Shown here piece after piece: positions 8,866-16,413 of a stretch of DNA of 64,000 nucleotides (within the stretch, counting starts at the first letter, position 1; every line of letters starts with the position of its first letter). Location: NCBI RefSeq assembly GCF_009729095.1, contig NZ_VTGX01000002.1, positions 992,001 through 1,056,000 of the forward strand. Reading direction: 5' to 3'. Made by a program: the position numbers and the translations under genes. This DNA is from Mycolicibacterium sp. CBMA 247 (GTDB lineage: Bacteria > Actinomycetota > Actinomycetes > Mycobacteriales > Mycobacteriaceae). Under the pieces are notes generated by a model that saw only the letters and a program-made list of their open reading frames with translations, was not told the DNA's origin and made no database searches.

Positions 8866-9834
8866 ATGCAGGTAACCCAGCTGGAATGGATCATCACGCT
8901 GGCAGTGACGATCGCCGTTCTGCTGTTCGACGTCGTGGTGATCGGGCGGCGCCCACACGAACCCACCACCCGTGAGACCGCGACCTACCTGTCGATGTAC
9001 GTCGGCATGGCGGTGCTCTTCGGGGTGTGGGTGTGGTTGTTCCACGGCAGCCAGTTCGGGTTGGAGTTCTACGCCGGATGGCTCACCGAGTACAGCCTGT
9101 CGGTGGACAACCTGTTCATCTTCTTGATCATCATGGCCAGCTTCAAAGTGCCCAGGATCTACCAGCAGCAGGCGCTGCTGGTCGGCATCATCCTGGCGCT
9201 GATCTTCCGCGGCATCTTCATCGCGCTGGGCGCGGTGGCCATCAGCGAGTTCTCATGGGTGTTCTACATCTTCGGCGCGTTCCTGGTGTACACCGCGATC
9301 AACCTGGTCCGTAACACCGACCACGATGACGACGGTGACAACGGGCTGGTGCGGTTCGCCCGCAAGCACCTGCGCACCACCGACAAGTGGGACGGCCTAA
9401 GCCTGTGGGTGCACGAGAACGGCAAGCGGCTGATGACGCCGATGTTCCTGGTGATCGTGGCGCTGGGCACCACCGACCTGCTGTTCGCGCTGGATTCCAT
9501 CCCGGCCATCTATGGGCTCACCCAGGAGCCCTACCTGGTCTTCACCGCCAACGTGTTCGCGCTCATGGGTCTGCGCCAGCTGTACTTCCTGCTCGGTGAC
9601 CTGCTCAAGCGGCTCGTCTACCTGTCTCAGGGATTGGCGTTCATCCTGGCCTTCATCGGCGTGAAGCTGGTGTTGCACGCGCTGCACGAGAACGAGTTGC
9701 CTATCATCAACGGCGGCGAGCCGGTGCACGTCCCCGAGATCCCGACGCTGGCCAGCCTCGGCGTGATCGTGGTGACGCTGGCGATCACCACCGCCGCGAG
9801 CCTGTACAAGACCCGGGTGCGCGACGCGCGGTAG
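8866..9834 (+). CDS. TerC family integral membrane protein, predicted Mn2+ exporter
   Basis: A 322-residue polytopic protein with about eight or nine transmembrane helices. It has the family hallmarks YSLSVDNLFIFLIIM near residue 90 and ALGTTDLLFALDSIPAIYGL near 205-225, whose Asp residues lie within the membrane. ATG 8866 is preceded by CCGGAGG and follows the Mn2+-type riboswitch directly. TerC proteins regulated this way export manganese, in part to metallate exoenzymes; the older tellurite-resistance label is historical. It is transcribed away from the NRPS-like operon. Confidence 0.88.
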   Translation: MQVTQLEWIITLAVTIAVLLFDVVVIGRRPHEPTTRETATYLSMYVGMAVLFGVWVWLFHGSQFGLEFYAGWLTEYSLSVDNLFIFLIIMASFKVPRIYQQQALLVGIILALIFRGIFIALGAVAISEFSWVFYIFGAFLVYTAINLVRNTDHDDDGDNGLVRFARKHLRTTDKWDGLSLWVHENGKRLMTPMFLVIVALGTTDLLFALDSIPAIYGLTQEPYLVFTANVFALMGLRQLYFLLGDLLKRLVYLSQGLAFILAFIGVKLVLHALHENELPIINGGEPVHVPEIPTLASLGVIVVTLAITTAASLYKTRVRDAR

Positions 9835-9889
9835 CGGTTTGAATTCCGCTTGAGTGCAACCCTGGGTAGGTCCGGGCCCGGAGCCTAGC

Positions 9890-10309
9890 GTGGCCGGGGT
9901 GCGGCTATTTGTGGTGGAAGCAGGGGACTGGACCGAGCTGACCGACGGTGATCAGCCGACGGCGCGGATCTCGGCGCCGGACCTGGCGCAGGCCCGCCGG
10001 ATCCGGTCCGGCCTGAAGTCCGAGGACGACGCTGTCTCGGTGATCCTGGATGTCACGGTCGCGGTGGCGGGGGATTACCGCTCGGCCCGGTGCAGCCTGA
10101 CGGTCGCGGACTCGGGGGCCGGTTCAGCGGTTGATGTGCGCTACGTCGGGACGGTTGACGGCCTGACCGGTTTGATCGCCGATATCGAGGCGGCCGGGGT
10201 GGCCGACGGGGTCACGCTGATCCCGGCCGGTCCCGATCAGGAACCGCGGGCGCTGGGCGACGACGTGCTGCGTCGCCTGGAGCTGCGCTCTCAGGCCAGG
10301 GCTTCGTAG
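9890..10309 (+). CDS. Conserved hypothetical protein
   Basis: About 139 residues, not recognised. It starts VAGVRLFVVEAGDWTELTDG (GTG 9890; an in-frame GTG at 9854 would add 12 residues). It then alternates beta and helical segments, including SVILDVTVAVAGDYRSARCS and a C-terminal DDVLRRLELRSQ. No membrane segment or catalytic motif is visible. Codon use is like the mycobacterial backbone, so it belongs to the chromosome to the left of the island. The left island boundary lies directly behind its stop. Confidence 0.6.
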   Translation: MAGVRLFVVEAGDWTELTDGDQPTARISAPDLAQARRIRSGLKSEDDAVSVILDVTVAVAGDYRSARCSLTVADSGAGSAVDVRYVGTVDGLTGLIADIEAAGVADGVTLIPAGPDQEPRALGDDVLRRLELRSQARAS

Positions 10310-10310
10310 C

Positions 10311-10378
10311 TCACCCGTGAGAACGGTGGGCGGATCCTTCGGGTTCGAAGGGGTCGTTGATCCACCTGCAGTAGGGGC
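10311..10378 (-). pseudogene. 3' remnant of a DUF222/HNH (13E12-type) gene at the left island edge
   Basis: Read on the minus strand this encodes PYCRWINDPFEPEGSAHRSH, one further Gly and a stop at 10311-10313. The first thirteen residues match the C-terminal region PYCTWINDPFEPE of the complete DUF222/HNH gene at 16815-18395, differing only Arg for Thr. The similarity stops abruptly on both sides. It is best explained as the displaced end of the gene after insertion of the island. Confidence 0.7.
10337..10378. repeat. Left copy of the 42-bp direct repeat flanking the island (attL-like)
   Basis: Matches 16880-16921 in the same orientation at 40 of 42 positions. The only differences are two adjacent bases (CC at 10365-10366, GG at 16908-16909). 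It contains TTCGGGTTCGAAGGGGTCGT. Homology ends at both edges, as expected for an attachment or crossover site. Confidence 0.75.
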
Positions 10379-10563
10379 GAAAGCATTTCAGGTTCCCAGC
10401 AATTCGTTAGCTGCTCACCCAGCACCATCGTCAAGGGTCCGGTTGAATATTTGACATTCTGCTCCGGGGGTTGAACCTCCCGGCGAATCTGAAACCGGCG
10501 CACACCGATTTGTGCGGTACGGTCCGAGGGCGCCAGATCGAGCAACTTGCGGCGGAACACACC

Positions 10564-10589
10564 CGGGTGCCGAATCGATTTGGCACCCG
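10564..10589. promoter_or_regulatory. LacI-type operator 1 (prenyl synthase/lacI promoter)
   Basis: A 26-bp inverted repeat with one mismatched pair, centred on ATCGAT. The core 10567-10586 reads GTGCCGAATCGATTTGGCAC. The central CG and the GCCGAA/TTYGGC arms are typical of LacI/GalR operators. It overlaps the -35 hexamer of the promoter that drives the operon containing the lacI gene, predicting autorepression. Confidence 0.8.
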
Positions 10590-10608
10590 CCAGGCGCGCC
10601 CGTATCCT
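10580..10608 (+). promoter_or_regulatory. Promoter of the prenyl synthase-lacI operon
   Basis: The -35 element TTGGCA at 10580-10585 and the -10 element TATCCT at 10603-10608 are separated by 17 bp. The -35 lies inside operator 1, so repressor binding would exclude polymerase. The ribosome site GGAGAAGGGA at 10631-10640 precedes the GTG start. Confidence 0.65.
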
Positions 10609-10645
10609 GGTGGGATTCCTCGCACTCACCGGAGAAGGGACCCGT

Positions 10646-11665
10646 GTGACGACTCCGATCACTCTCGCACGAGACGCGGAACCGTTCTCCGCGGAGGCGA
10701 TCGATGCACACGTCGCCTCCGTGGCCGCCGGCCTCAGGGCTCGGGTATTTGAGCGCATCGCGAATATCCCGCTCCCAGTTGATGATCCATCACTGGTCAT
10801 CGACGCCCTCTCAGGGGGGAAGCACCTACGCGCCCGAACCCTGTTCCTCATAGCCCACTCGTTCGGCAGACCTGATCCACGGTTCGCCGCGGATGCCGCC
10901 GTCGCTCTCGAGCTGCTCCACACCGCTTCGCTCGTTCATGACGACATCATTGACGGGTCTCGATTTCGCCGGGGGCTGCCATCGCTGCACTCCGCCGCGG
11001 ACGAGGCCACCGCGATCCTCATCGCAGATCTCCTCATTGCCGTCGCATTCGAAACCGCGGCAGTCCTCGGCGAGCGTGCCGTCACCCCGCTCGCCCGCGC
11101 CTTCGGGCAGCTCTGCAAGGGACAACTTCTCGAACCGACGCTCGAATGGGGCGACAAAGCTCAGCCCGAAATCGAGGACTACGCGACGCTCAAGACCGGC
11201 GGCCTCTTCGGAGCGGCCTTCGAACTCGGTGCCATGGCAGCCTCCTGCGCCCCCGCGCTCCAGGATCGCTTCCGCAAGTCGGGCCAAAGGCTCGGTCTCG
11301 CATTTCAGCTCACCGACGACCTTCTTGATGTCAGGGACGACGCTCTAAACCTCGGCAAGGATCACGGGGCCGATCTCCGCAACGGAGTTCCAACGCTGCC
11401 TCTGTGGAACGCTTATCGGCACCTCGTCGATCTGGGTGAGACCCGTTCCGCCTCAGACCCATCGCTCCGCGACCGCCTGGCCGACGAAGCAGGTTCGGAT
11501 CGCACACTGAGTTACACGAAGAAGCGAATCTGCGCTCTGGTCGAGGAATCACGGACGTTGCTGCCCCCGGCGAACCAACCTCGGGCGCTCGACCTCACGG
11601 TGGACACCGTCATGGCCAATCTTGACCAATTCTCGAGCACGGATTGCGAGTCCGACTTTCCGTGA
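10646..11665 (+). CDS. Polyprenyl diphosphate synthase (trans-prenyltransferase)
   Basis: A 339-residue all-alpha prenyltransferase. The first Asp-rich motif is HDDIID at 98-103 and the second is DDLLD at 224-228; the GGKHLRAR substrate-binding motif begins at 57. The residues before the first motif are small (Ala94, Ser95), which in this family leaves a deep pocket and points to a medium or long chain product. It would condense isopentenyl diphosphate units onto an allylic primer in the cytoplasm. The start is GTG 10646 behind GGAGAAGGGA. Its stop overlaps the lacI start (GTGA). It sits in the island, separate from the backbone isoprenoid genes; its role beside catabolic genes is unknown. 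Confidence 0.85.
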   Translation: MTTPITLARDAEPFSAEAIDAHVASVAAGLRARVFERIANIPLPVDDPSLVIDALSGGKHLRARTLFLIAHSFGRPDPRFAADAAVALELLHTASLVHDDIIDGSRFRRGLPSLHSAADEATAILIADLLIAVAFETAAVLGERAVTPLARAFGQLCKGQLLEPTLEWGDKAQPEIEDYATLKTGGLFGAAFELGAMAASCAPALQDRFRKSGQRLGLAFQLTDDLLDVRDDALNLGKDHGADLRNGVPTLPLWNAYRHLVDLGETRSASDPSLRDRLADEAGSDRTLSYTKKRICALVEESRTLLPPANQPRALDLTVDTVMANLDQFSSTDCESDFP

Positions 11666-12678
11666 AACCCCGCCGCATCACCATCAAGGACGTCGCGCAC
11701 GAAGCAGGCGTCTCCATCGCCACGGCGTCAGAGTCGCTGAATGGAAAGGGACGCGTCGCTGCGGCTACCCGTCAGAACGTGATCGATGTCGCGAATCGCA
11801 TGGGGTACACGGCGAACCGGATCGCCAAGAGTCTGAATGCGGGCAGAACCGGCTCGCTTGTGCTGACAGTCTCCCCCATGGCCGTACGGTCGTCGACCGC
11901 CGATCTGCAACCCGAATGGGACATCGAGTACTACTTCAGAGTCCTCAATGGGGCGAGCGCTGAAGCCTTTCAGCGAGGGTTCCTTCTGTCCATGCTCCCC
12001 TCCCACTTGTCCTCAGAGGCGTTCCTCTCGGCGGCCGACGGCCTCATCGTCGTTGACCCGAGCGATGACGATGAGCTGCTCGCACAAGTCGCGCGCACCG
12101 GCTTGGCCTGCGCCACCATTGGTCGAAACTCCGGCGAGTTCAGCTGGGTGGACAACGACTTCTCCACAGGCACGACGACGGCTCTGGCTCATCTGGACGC
12201 GGTCCGCAGTTCGCGAACGGCGCTGTTCCTGAGCGAGACGAGTTCCTCCTATGTGCGGGACGAGCTCTCTGCTTATCTCGATTGGTGCTCGACCGTCTCG
12301 CTCGACCCGATCATCATCCGCTCGCCTGGTCCGCGTGTGGATGAGGCCGAGCCGGTGATCCGGGCCGCGCTCGCCTCACCCGACCGCCGTTTCGACGCGG
12401 TGCTGGCCACTCTCGACACCCTTGCATTCGCCACCGAGCGCAGCGCACACATGCTAGGGCTGGCCGTCCCTGAGGATCTTCAGGTGGTTAGTCTCACGGA
12501 TAGCCGCTACCTCGACTACGGCCTGCAGAAACCCATCACCGCGCTCGATCTGCACCCCGTTCGGCTAGGCCAGGTCGCAGTCGATCTGCTTGTTGCGGCG
12601 CTAGACGGGGAGACCGGTCGCCGACGCGAACTCGTGAACGCATCGCTGACCGTTCGGGAGTCGACGCTCGCGGACTGA
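11662..12678 (+). CDS. LacI/GalR family transcriptional repressor
   Basis: A 338-residue regulator. Its N-terminal helix-turn-helix reads ITIKDVAHEAGVSIATASES (residues 6-25), followed by the hinge helix region ANRIAKSLNAGRTG. The remainder is a periplasmic-binding-protein-like sensor domain (GLIVVDPSDDDELL, VVSLTDSRYLDYGL). GTG 11662 overlaps the stop of the prenyl synthase, giving a coupled two-gene operon under operator 1. Four palindromes of one type before the island transcription units make it the probable local regulator of all of them. The effector is presumably the imported substrate or a degradation product. Confidence 0.88.
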   Translation: MKPRRITIKDVAHEAGVSIATASESLNGKGRVAAATRQNVIDVANRMGYTANRIAKSLNAGRTGSLVLTVSPMAVRSSTADLQPEWDIEYYFRVLNGASAEAFQRGFLLSMLPSHLSSEAFLSAADGLIVVDPSDDDELLAQVARTGLACATIGRNSGEFSWVDNDFSTGTTTALAHLDAVRSSRTALFLSETSSSYVRDELSAYLDWCSTVSLDPIIIRSPGPRVDEAEPVIRAALASPDRRFDAVLATLDTLAFATERSAHMLGLAVPEDLQVVSLTDSRYLDYGLQKPITALDLHPVRLGQVAVDLLVAALDGETGRRRELVNASLTVRESTLAD

Positions 12679-12712
12679 AATGTAGTCGGTTCGGTCAAGC
12701 GGAGCACGGCCG

Positions 12713-12738
12713 AAGCCCCAAGGGAGACTTGGCTTTCC
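12713..12738. terminator. Possible weak hairpin terminator between lacI and permease
   Basis: In the 77-bp convergent gap, AAGCCCCAAG and CTTGGCTT can form a bulged stem with a five-base loop, followed by TTTCC. The stem is imperfect and the T-run short, so the call is tentative. Confidence 0.3.
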
Positions 12739-12755
12739 ATTGAGACCAGGCCCCC

Positions 12756-14285
12756 TCACACGGTCTCCGTGCTGGCGCTGTAGTTTCGCAGCGTGTCGCG
12801 ACCGGGCTCGGGCTCGGGCTCGCGCTCCGTTTCGTCGTCGGCCGACTCGTCACGCTCGAAGATCACGATCGTCTGCCCGGTCGAAGCCGCGTGCAGCCTC
12901 CTTCGATGCACCCAGTTCTCCACCACCACGCCAAGCAGTCCGACCGCCAGAGCTCCAATGATCGTCGACCAGTCGCTGGCCCAGCCACCGCCGGTCTCCC
13001 GCGGCCATGCGACGTTGACGATCTGAAATACGAGCCACGCAAGCGCAATCCACCCGATCACGCGTCCCGCGCGCCCCAGGAAGAGGCCGGGCTCCTCGCT
13101 CCACTGGCCGCGAACGCGCGCGATGGCCATGCCGAGGATCGGAAAGAAGAAGGAGATGAAGAAGCCCACCGAGGAGAAGGAGATCAGGGCCATCTGAATG
13201 CCCTCGCTCTGGAACGGGATGAAGAGCAGCACCGCGATGATCGCTGTGACGACGACCGCCTTCCGCGGCAGCCCGGTCGCTCCGGAAAGGCTCGTGAGGG
13301 TATGGGCGAACGGCAGCTCTCCATTCCGCGCTGTCGCCCAGACGATTCGAGAGACCGTGATCTGAATGGTCATGAGGCTCGCGGCGAATGCGATGACGAA
13401 AAGGGCAAGGATGCCGCGAAATACCGGCTCGGGAAGCGCGGCAGCCATGATGGCGACGGCCGGATCCGCGGCGTTCTCGGGGTTTCGCAGGAAGTCCTCG
13501 CTCGGCACCGCGAGGGTGAACGCGAGCGTGCTGAACACCACGATGCTCATGATGGCGAAGAACGAGACCACCATCGCACGGGGCACGGCTCGCTTCGGGC
13601 GCTTGACTTCCTCGGCGATCGAGCTCGCGCTCTCGAAGCCGATCGCGAAGTAACTCGAGAATGCGATCGCCATCACGAGCGGAGCCGAGAAAAGCACCCC
13701 GTTGTGGTCGGGGAGTGCCGTCGGTGACAGGTACTCGAGGCTCTGATGGCGCTCGAACAAGAGCAGCCAGATCGCAACCCCGACGGACCCCACCGCCTCG
13801 GCGACGATCACTGCGACCATGAGAATCTTGATGAACACGCGCCCAGCGAGATTCACCAGCGTGCTGAACGCGAGTATCGCGACCGCCAACCACGTGACGA
13901 GCCCGTGATCGACTCCCGAAAGCCCAAAGATGGGCGGCATCAGCACCGCCCCGGCGTATGCGACAGCGGGAAGCGTGATCAGGAGCGTCCAGATGTAGGT
14001 CCACGAGGCGAACCAACCGTAACGAGATCCCAGGAGCCGGCGCGACCACTGATAGATACCACCCGAATCCGCCCACTTTGAAGCAAGCACACCCAGCGTG
14101 AGCACCACGACGAATTGGCCGGCATAGAGGATGAGGCCGCCCCAGATGAACGCAGGCCCCGAGGTGGCCAGTCCGACACCCAGAACGCTGTAGACCGCCA
14201 CGATCGGCGAGACGAATGCGAACGCGACGGATAGAGCGGAAAAGGTGGTGAATTCTCTCTTCATCACCATCGGCGCCTCGGCCAT
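12756..14285 (-). CDS. APC superfamily amino acid/polyamine permease
   Basis: A 509-residue transporter with about twelve hydrophobic helices. An APC-type start FTTFSALSVAFAFVSPIVAV leads into TM1, and a conserved FASWTYIWTLL region follows. The C-terminal tail is hydrophilic and strongly acidic (ESADDETEREPEPEPG). ATG 14285 is chosen because AAGGGAG lies six bases upstream; an in-frame ATG at 14315 has no such site. It is transcribed divergently from the amidase gene, with LacI-type operators between them. It most likely imports the cationic amino acid, amine or guanidino compound attacked by the two hydrolases. Confidence 0.85.
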   Translation of the reverse strand: MAEAPMVMKREFTTFSALSVAFAFVSPIVAVYSVLGVGLATSGPAFIWGGLILYAGQFVVVLTLGVLASKWADSGGIYQWSRRLLGSRYGWFASWTYIWTLLITLPAVAYAGAVLMPPIFGLSGVDHGLVTWLAVAILAFSTLVNLAGRVFIKILMVAVIVAEAVGSVGVAIWLLLFERHQSLEYLSPTALPDHNGVLFSAPLVMAIAFSSYFAIGFESASSIAEEVKRPKRAVPRAMVVSFFAIMSIVVFSTLAFTLAVPSEDFLRNPENAADPAVAIMAAALPEPVFRGILALFVIAFAASLMTIQITVSRIVWATARNGELPFAHTLTSLSGATGLPRKAVVVTAIIAVLLFIPFQSEGIQMALISFSSVGFFISFFFPILGMAIARVRGQWSEEPGLFLGRAGRVIGWIALAWLVFQIVNVAWPRETGGGWASDWSTIIGALAVGLLGVVVENWVHRRRLHAASTGQTIVIFERDESADDETEREPEPEPGRDTLRNYSASTETV

Positions 14286-14327
14286 AGAGCTCCCTTGATT
14301 CACAGGTGAAGGCATGTAACGGCGATC

Positions 14328-14356
14328 ACACTACGTAAGCCGAAACGTTTTAGCAA
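14328..14356 (-). promoter_or_regulatory. Permease promoter with LacI-type operator 2
   Basis: On the minus strand, TTGCTA (14351-14356) and TAGTGT (14328-14333) are separated by 17 bp. The operator-like palindrome AAGCCGAAACGTTTTAGCAA (14337-14356, plus strand) covers the -35 and most of the spacer, a repressing position. It shares the GCCGAAAC core with the other island operators. Confidence 0.65.
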
Positions 14357-14389
14357 GGCGCGTTAAGCTGCTGGTAACGGTACGATTGT

Positions 14390-14409
14390 TGATCGAAACG
14401 GTTCAGGTC
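14390..14409. promoter_or_regulatory. Degenerate LacI-type operator 3 before the amidase gene
   Basis: TGATCGAAACGGTTCAGGTC aligns with the island operators over the CGAAACGRTTCRG core but has poorly matching outer arms. It lies about 40 bp before the nitrilase-family start. Confidence 0.45.
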
Positions 14410-14449
14410 TTGCCCGCCCGCTCCGCGCCTCAGAGAACCTGGGAGTACT

Positions 14450-15232
14450 ATGACACCGCCAAACACTCTGCGCCTCACCGTGATTCAGGAAGCGCCCCGG
14501 TCACGGCATCTCGAACGCAACATTTCCCGGGTTGGAGAGGGTATTGCTGCGGCGCGCGGAACAGACCTGATCGTCTTCCCTGAGCTCTTCCTTTCGGGAT
14601 ACCAAACGACCACCCTCGACGAGATCGCAATGCCGCTTGACGACCCCCGGATCACCGGGCTCGCAGACTGCTGTCGTTCCACAGGCACAGCCCTGCTGGC
14701 CGGATTCGTCGAACGCGGCCCAGGTGGCTATTTCGATGCCTATCTCGCCATCGACCGAGACGGCACGATCAAGAATCCCGTTCGCAAGACGCACCTGTTC
14801 GGGACCGAACGCGAGGCATTCCTCAGCGGCGATGTGCTCGAACCGGTCAGTCTCTGCGACACCAAGATTGGTGTCTTGAACTGCTTCGAGCTCGAGTTCC
14901 CGGAGGTGTCCCGCACACTCGTCCTCCGCGGGGCCACGCTTCTCGTCGCGGGGTCGGCCAACATGCACCCCTACGAGCGCGATCACCTCATCGCCAGCAG
15001 CTCTCGCGCGCTGGAGAACCGCATCCCGCTGGCATACGCGAACCGGGTCGGAAGCGAGTCGGGGCACAGCTTCTGCGGATCAAGCCGGATCATCGACCGG
15101 GACGGCTCGGTACTCGCCGCACTCAACTCCGTTGAGACTGGCAGCGTGACTGCCGATGTGGAGGTCGGTTTGCGCAGCGAAGGAGTAATCGACATGGTAG
15201 GTCAGCGCCGCCCCGAACTCTACGAATCGTAG
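14450..15232 (+). CDS. Carbon-nitrogen hydrolase (nitrilase superfamily amidase)
   Basis: A 260-residue member of the nitrilase superfamily with its full catalytic set: Glu45 in FPELFLSGY, Lys113 in RKTHLF and nucleophile Cys145 in LNCFELEFPE. It ends with RRPELYES, as in aliphatic amidase and omega-amidase-like members. It cleaves an amide or carbamoyl C-N bond in the cytoplasm. Next to a ureohydrolase, plausible substrates are 4-guanidinobutyramide or N-carbamoylputrescine, which is inference. ATG 14450 has GGGAG upstream. Confidence 0.85.
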   Translation: MTPPNTLRLTVIQEAPRSRHLERNISRVGEGIAAARGTDLIVFPELFLSGYQTTTLDEIAMPLDDPRITGLADCCRSTGTALLAGFVERGPGGYFDAYLAIDRDGTIKNPVRKTHLFGTEREAFLSGDVLEPVSLCDTKIGVLNCFELEFPEVSRTLVLRGATLLVAGSANMHPYERDHLIASSSRALENRIPLAYANRVGSESGHSFCGSSRIIDRDGSVLAALNSVETGSVTADVEVGLRSEGVIDMVGQRRPELYES

Positions 15233-15277
15233 GAGCAGTCAGCGCAGGGGAGCACCGAGCGGCAGGCTCACTCCCTG

Positions 15278-15326
15278 CACACACACGTGTGTGCGGGCCC
15301 GGGCCGCTCGGCCCGAACCCGCACAC
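15278..15326. terminator. Strong hairpin between convergent amidase and ureohydrolase genes
   Basis: GTGTGCGGG (15289-15297) pairs perfectly with CCCGCACAC (15318-15326), extended inward by CGGGCC/GGCCCG around a GCTC loop. A second short palindrome, CACACACGTGTGTG, overlaps its left side. No clear T-tract follows on either strand, but the position between two convergent stops fits a bidirectional transcription barrier. Confidence 0.55.
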
Positions 15327-15338
15327 GTTCACGTCGAG

Positions 15339-16328
15339 TCAGCCGACCTTTACCGGTGTGCGGGGTGAGCCTGCGTGGAATGCGAGCGCCTCCAGCGCGA
15401 TACGAGCGGCGATCAGCTGAGTCCGGGTCGAGTGGTCGTGCGCCGGGGCTGTCTCCGCGATATCGATGCCGATCAACCCCGCCGACGAGATGCCCCGAAT
15501 GATCTCCAGCGCCTCGCGCATGGTCATTCCGCCCGGCGTCGGAGCGCAGGTTCCGGGCGCGTGCGCGGCGTCGAGTGCATCGACGTCGAACGTCAGGTAG
15601 AACCCCTCCTCGCCGACGCGCTCGAGAATCTGGTCGACGACCCAAGCGGCACCGCGCTCCCAGATATCCTCCAGCCAGATCACTCGGATGCCGTGGTCCC
15701 GGCAGTATTTCAACTCGGTCTTCGGGTTCAACCATCCGCTGATGCCGACGAGCACGATCTTCGACGGATCGTAGCCATTGTCGACCGCACGCGTGATGGT
15801 GCAGCAGTGATTCAGCTCCTCGCCCCCGACATGCGGCGCTGCATCGAGGTGCGTGTCGAACTGCACCCATCCCGGGCTCGTCCCCGGTCGCTTCGCGGCT
15901 TTGCCGACTGGAATGCTCACCGAATGGTCACCGCCGAAGACCACGGGAATCGCGCCGCCCGCGACGATCTCGGCGATATCGGACTCCACCCGCTCGAATG
16001 TCTTCACGGTGTTGCCGAGAGCGACGTTGCAATCACCGCCGTCGGCGAGCGGAAGCCGCTCGAAGAGGTCGAAGTCGTAGGTCGCCTGGAAGTTCGTGAA
16101 TTGCACCGAAGTTTCGCGGATCGCACGAGGACCGTAGTTCGCGCCGCTGCGGCTGATCGTCGTCGCGTCGAACGGAAATCCGTAAACAACCGCCTTCGTT
16201 CCAGACGCCCTGATCACCTCGCGGTCGAGCTCGATGCTCGGCACACCCATAAAGGTTCCGCCATGGCCTCCATGTAAGAGCCCGCTCCACATCGTCTCGT
16301 CGAATGAGCCGGCAGTCACTTCACTCAT
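15339..16328 (-). CDS. Agmatinase/arginase-family ureohydrolase
   Basis: A 329-residue binuclear-metal hydrolase that releases urea from a guanidino compound. Metal ligands are visible: GGDHS (His135), DTHLD (Asp158, His160, Asp162) and FDVDALD (Asp248, Asp250), followed by an APGT..PTPGG loop at 257-267. Two positions depart from agmatinase: DTHLD where DAHxD is usual, and LNHCC where HGT is usual, so substrate preference is uncertain (agmatine, guanidinobutyrate or another guanidine). ATG 16328 is preceded by GAGGAGAAGTGAGGG. It lies in the island behind its own LacI-type operator. Confidence 0.82.
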   Translation of the reverse strand: MSEVTAGSFDETMWSGLLHGGHGGTFMGVPSIELDREVIRASGTKAVVYGFPFDATTISRSGANYGPRAIRETSVQFTNFQATYDFDLFERLPLADGGDCNVALGNTVKTFERVESDIAEIVAGGAIPVVFGGDHSVSIPVGKAAKRPGTSPGWVQFDTHLDAAPHVGGEELNHCCTITRAVDNGYDPSKIVLVGISGWLNPKTELKYCRDHGIRVIWLEDIWERGAAWVVDQILERVGEEGFYLTFDVDALDAAHAPGTCAPTPGGMTMREALEIIRGISSAGLIGIDIAETAPAHDHSTRTQLIAARIALEALAFHAGSPRTPVKVG

Positions 16329-16413
16329 GGTTCCCTCACTTCTCCTCACGCGAGCAGACGCTCGCACCTGCGTTGGCAAACCGTCTTGGAGAGCCATCTC
16401 CCCAGGGCAATAG

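Larger units (their letters stand above)
10379..10645. other. Island left-end non-coding region
   Basis: About 270 bp between the remnant repeat and the prenyl synthase start. It holds an imperfect inverted repeat around 10464-10483 (CCGGGGGTT / AACCTCCCGG) and the LacI-type operator and promoter described at 10564-10608. No integrase or RNA gene is visible. Confidence 0.6.

Noticed and set aside
9854..9889. Upstream GTG as start of the hypothetical gene before the island
   Set aside because: The added residues (QPWVGPGPEPS) look like untranslated leader; GTG 9890 gives a more natural N-terminus, though the choice is not certain.
10451..10456. TTGACA in the island left end as promoter
   Set aside because: No acceptable -10 at 16-18 bp; the promoter at 10580-10608 explains the operon better.
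14501..15067. 188-codon antisense frame in the amidase gene
   Set aside because: The plus-strand gene has an intact Glu-Lys-Cys triad and ribosome site; the antisense product has no recognisable features.
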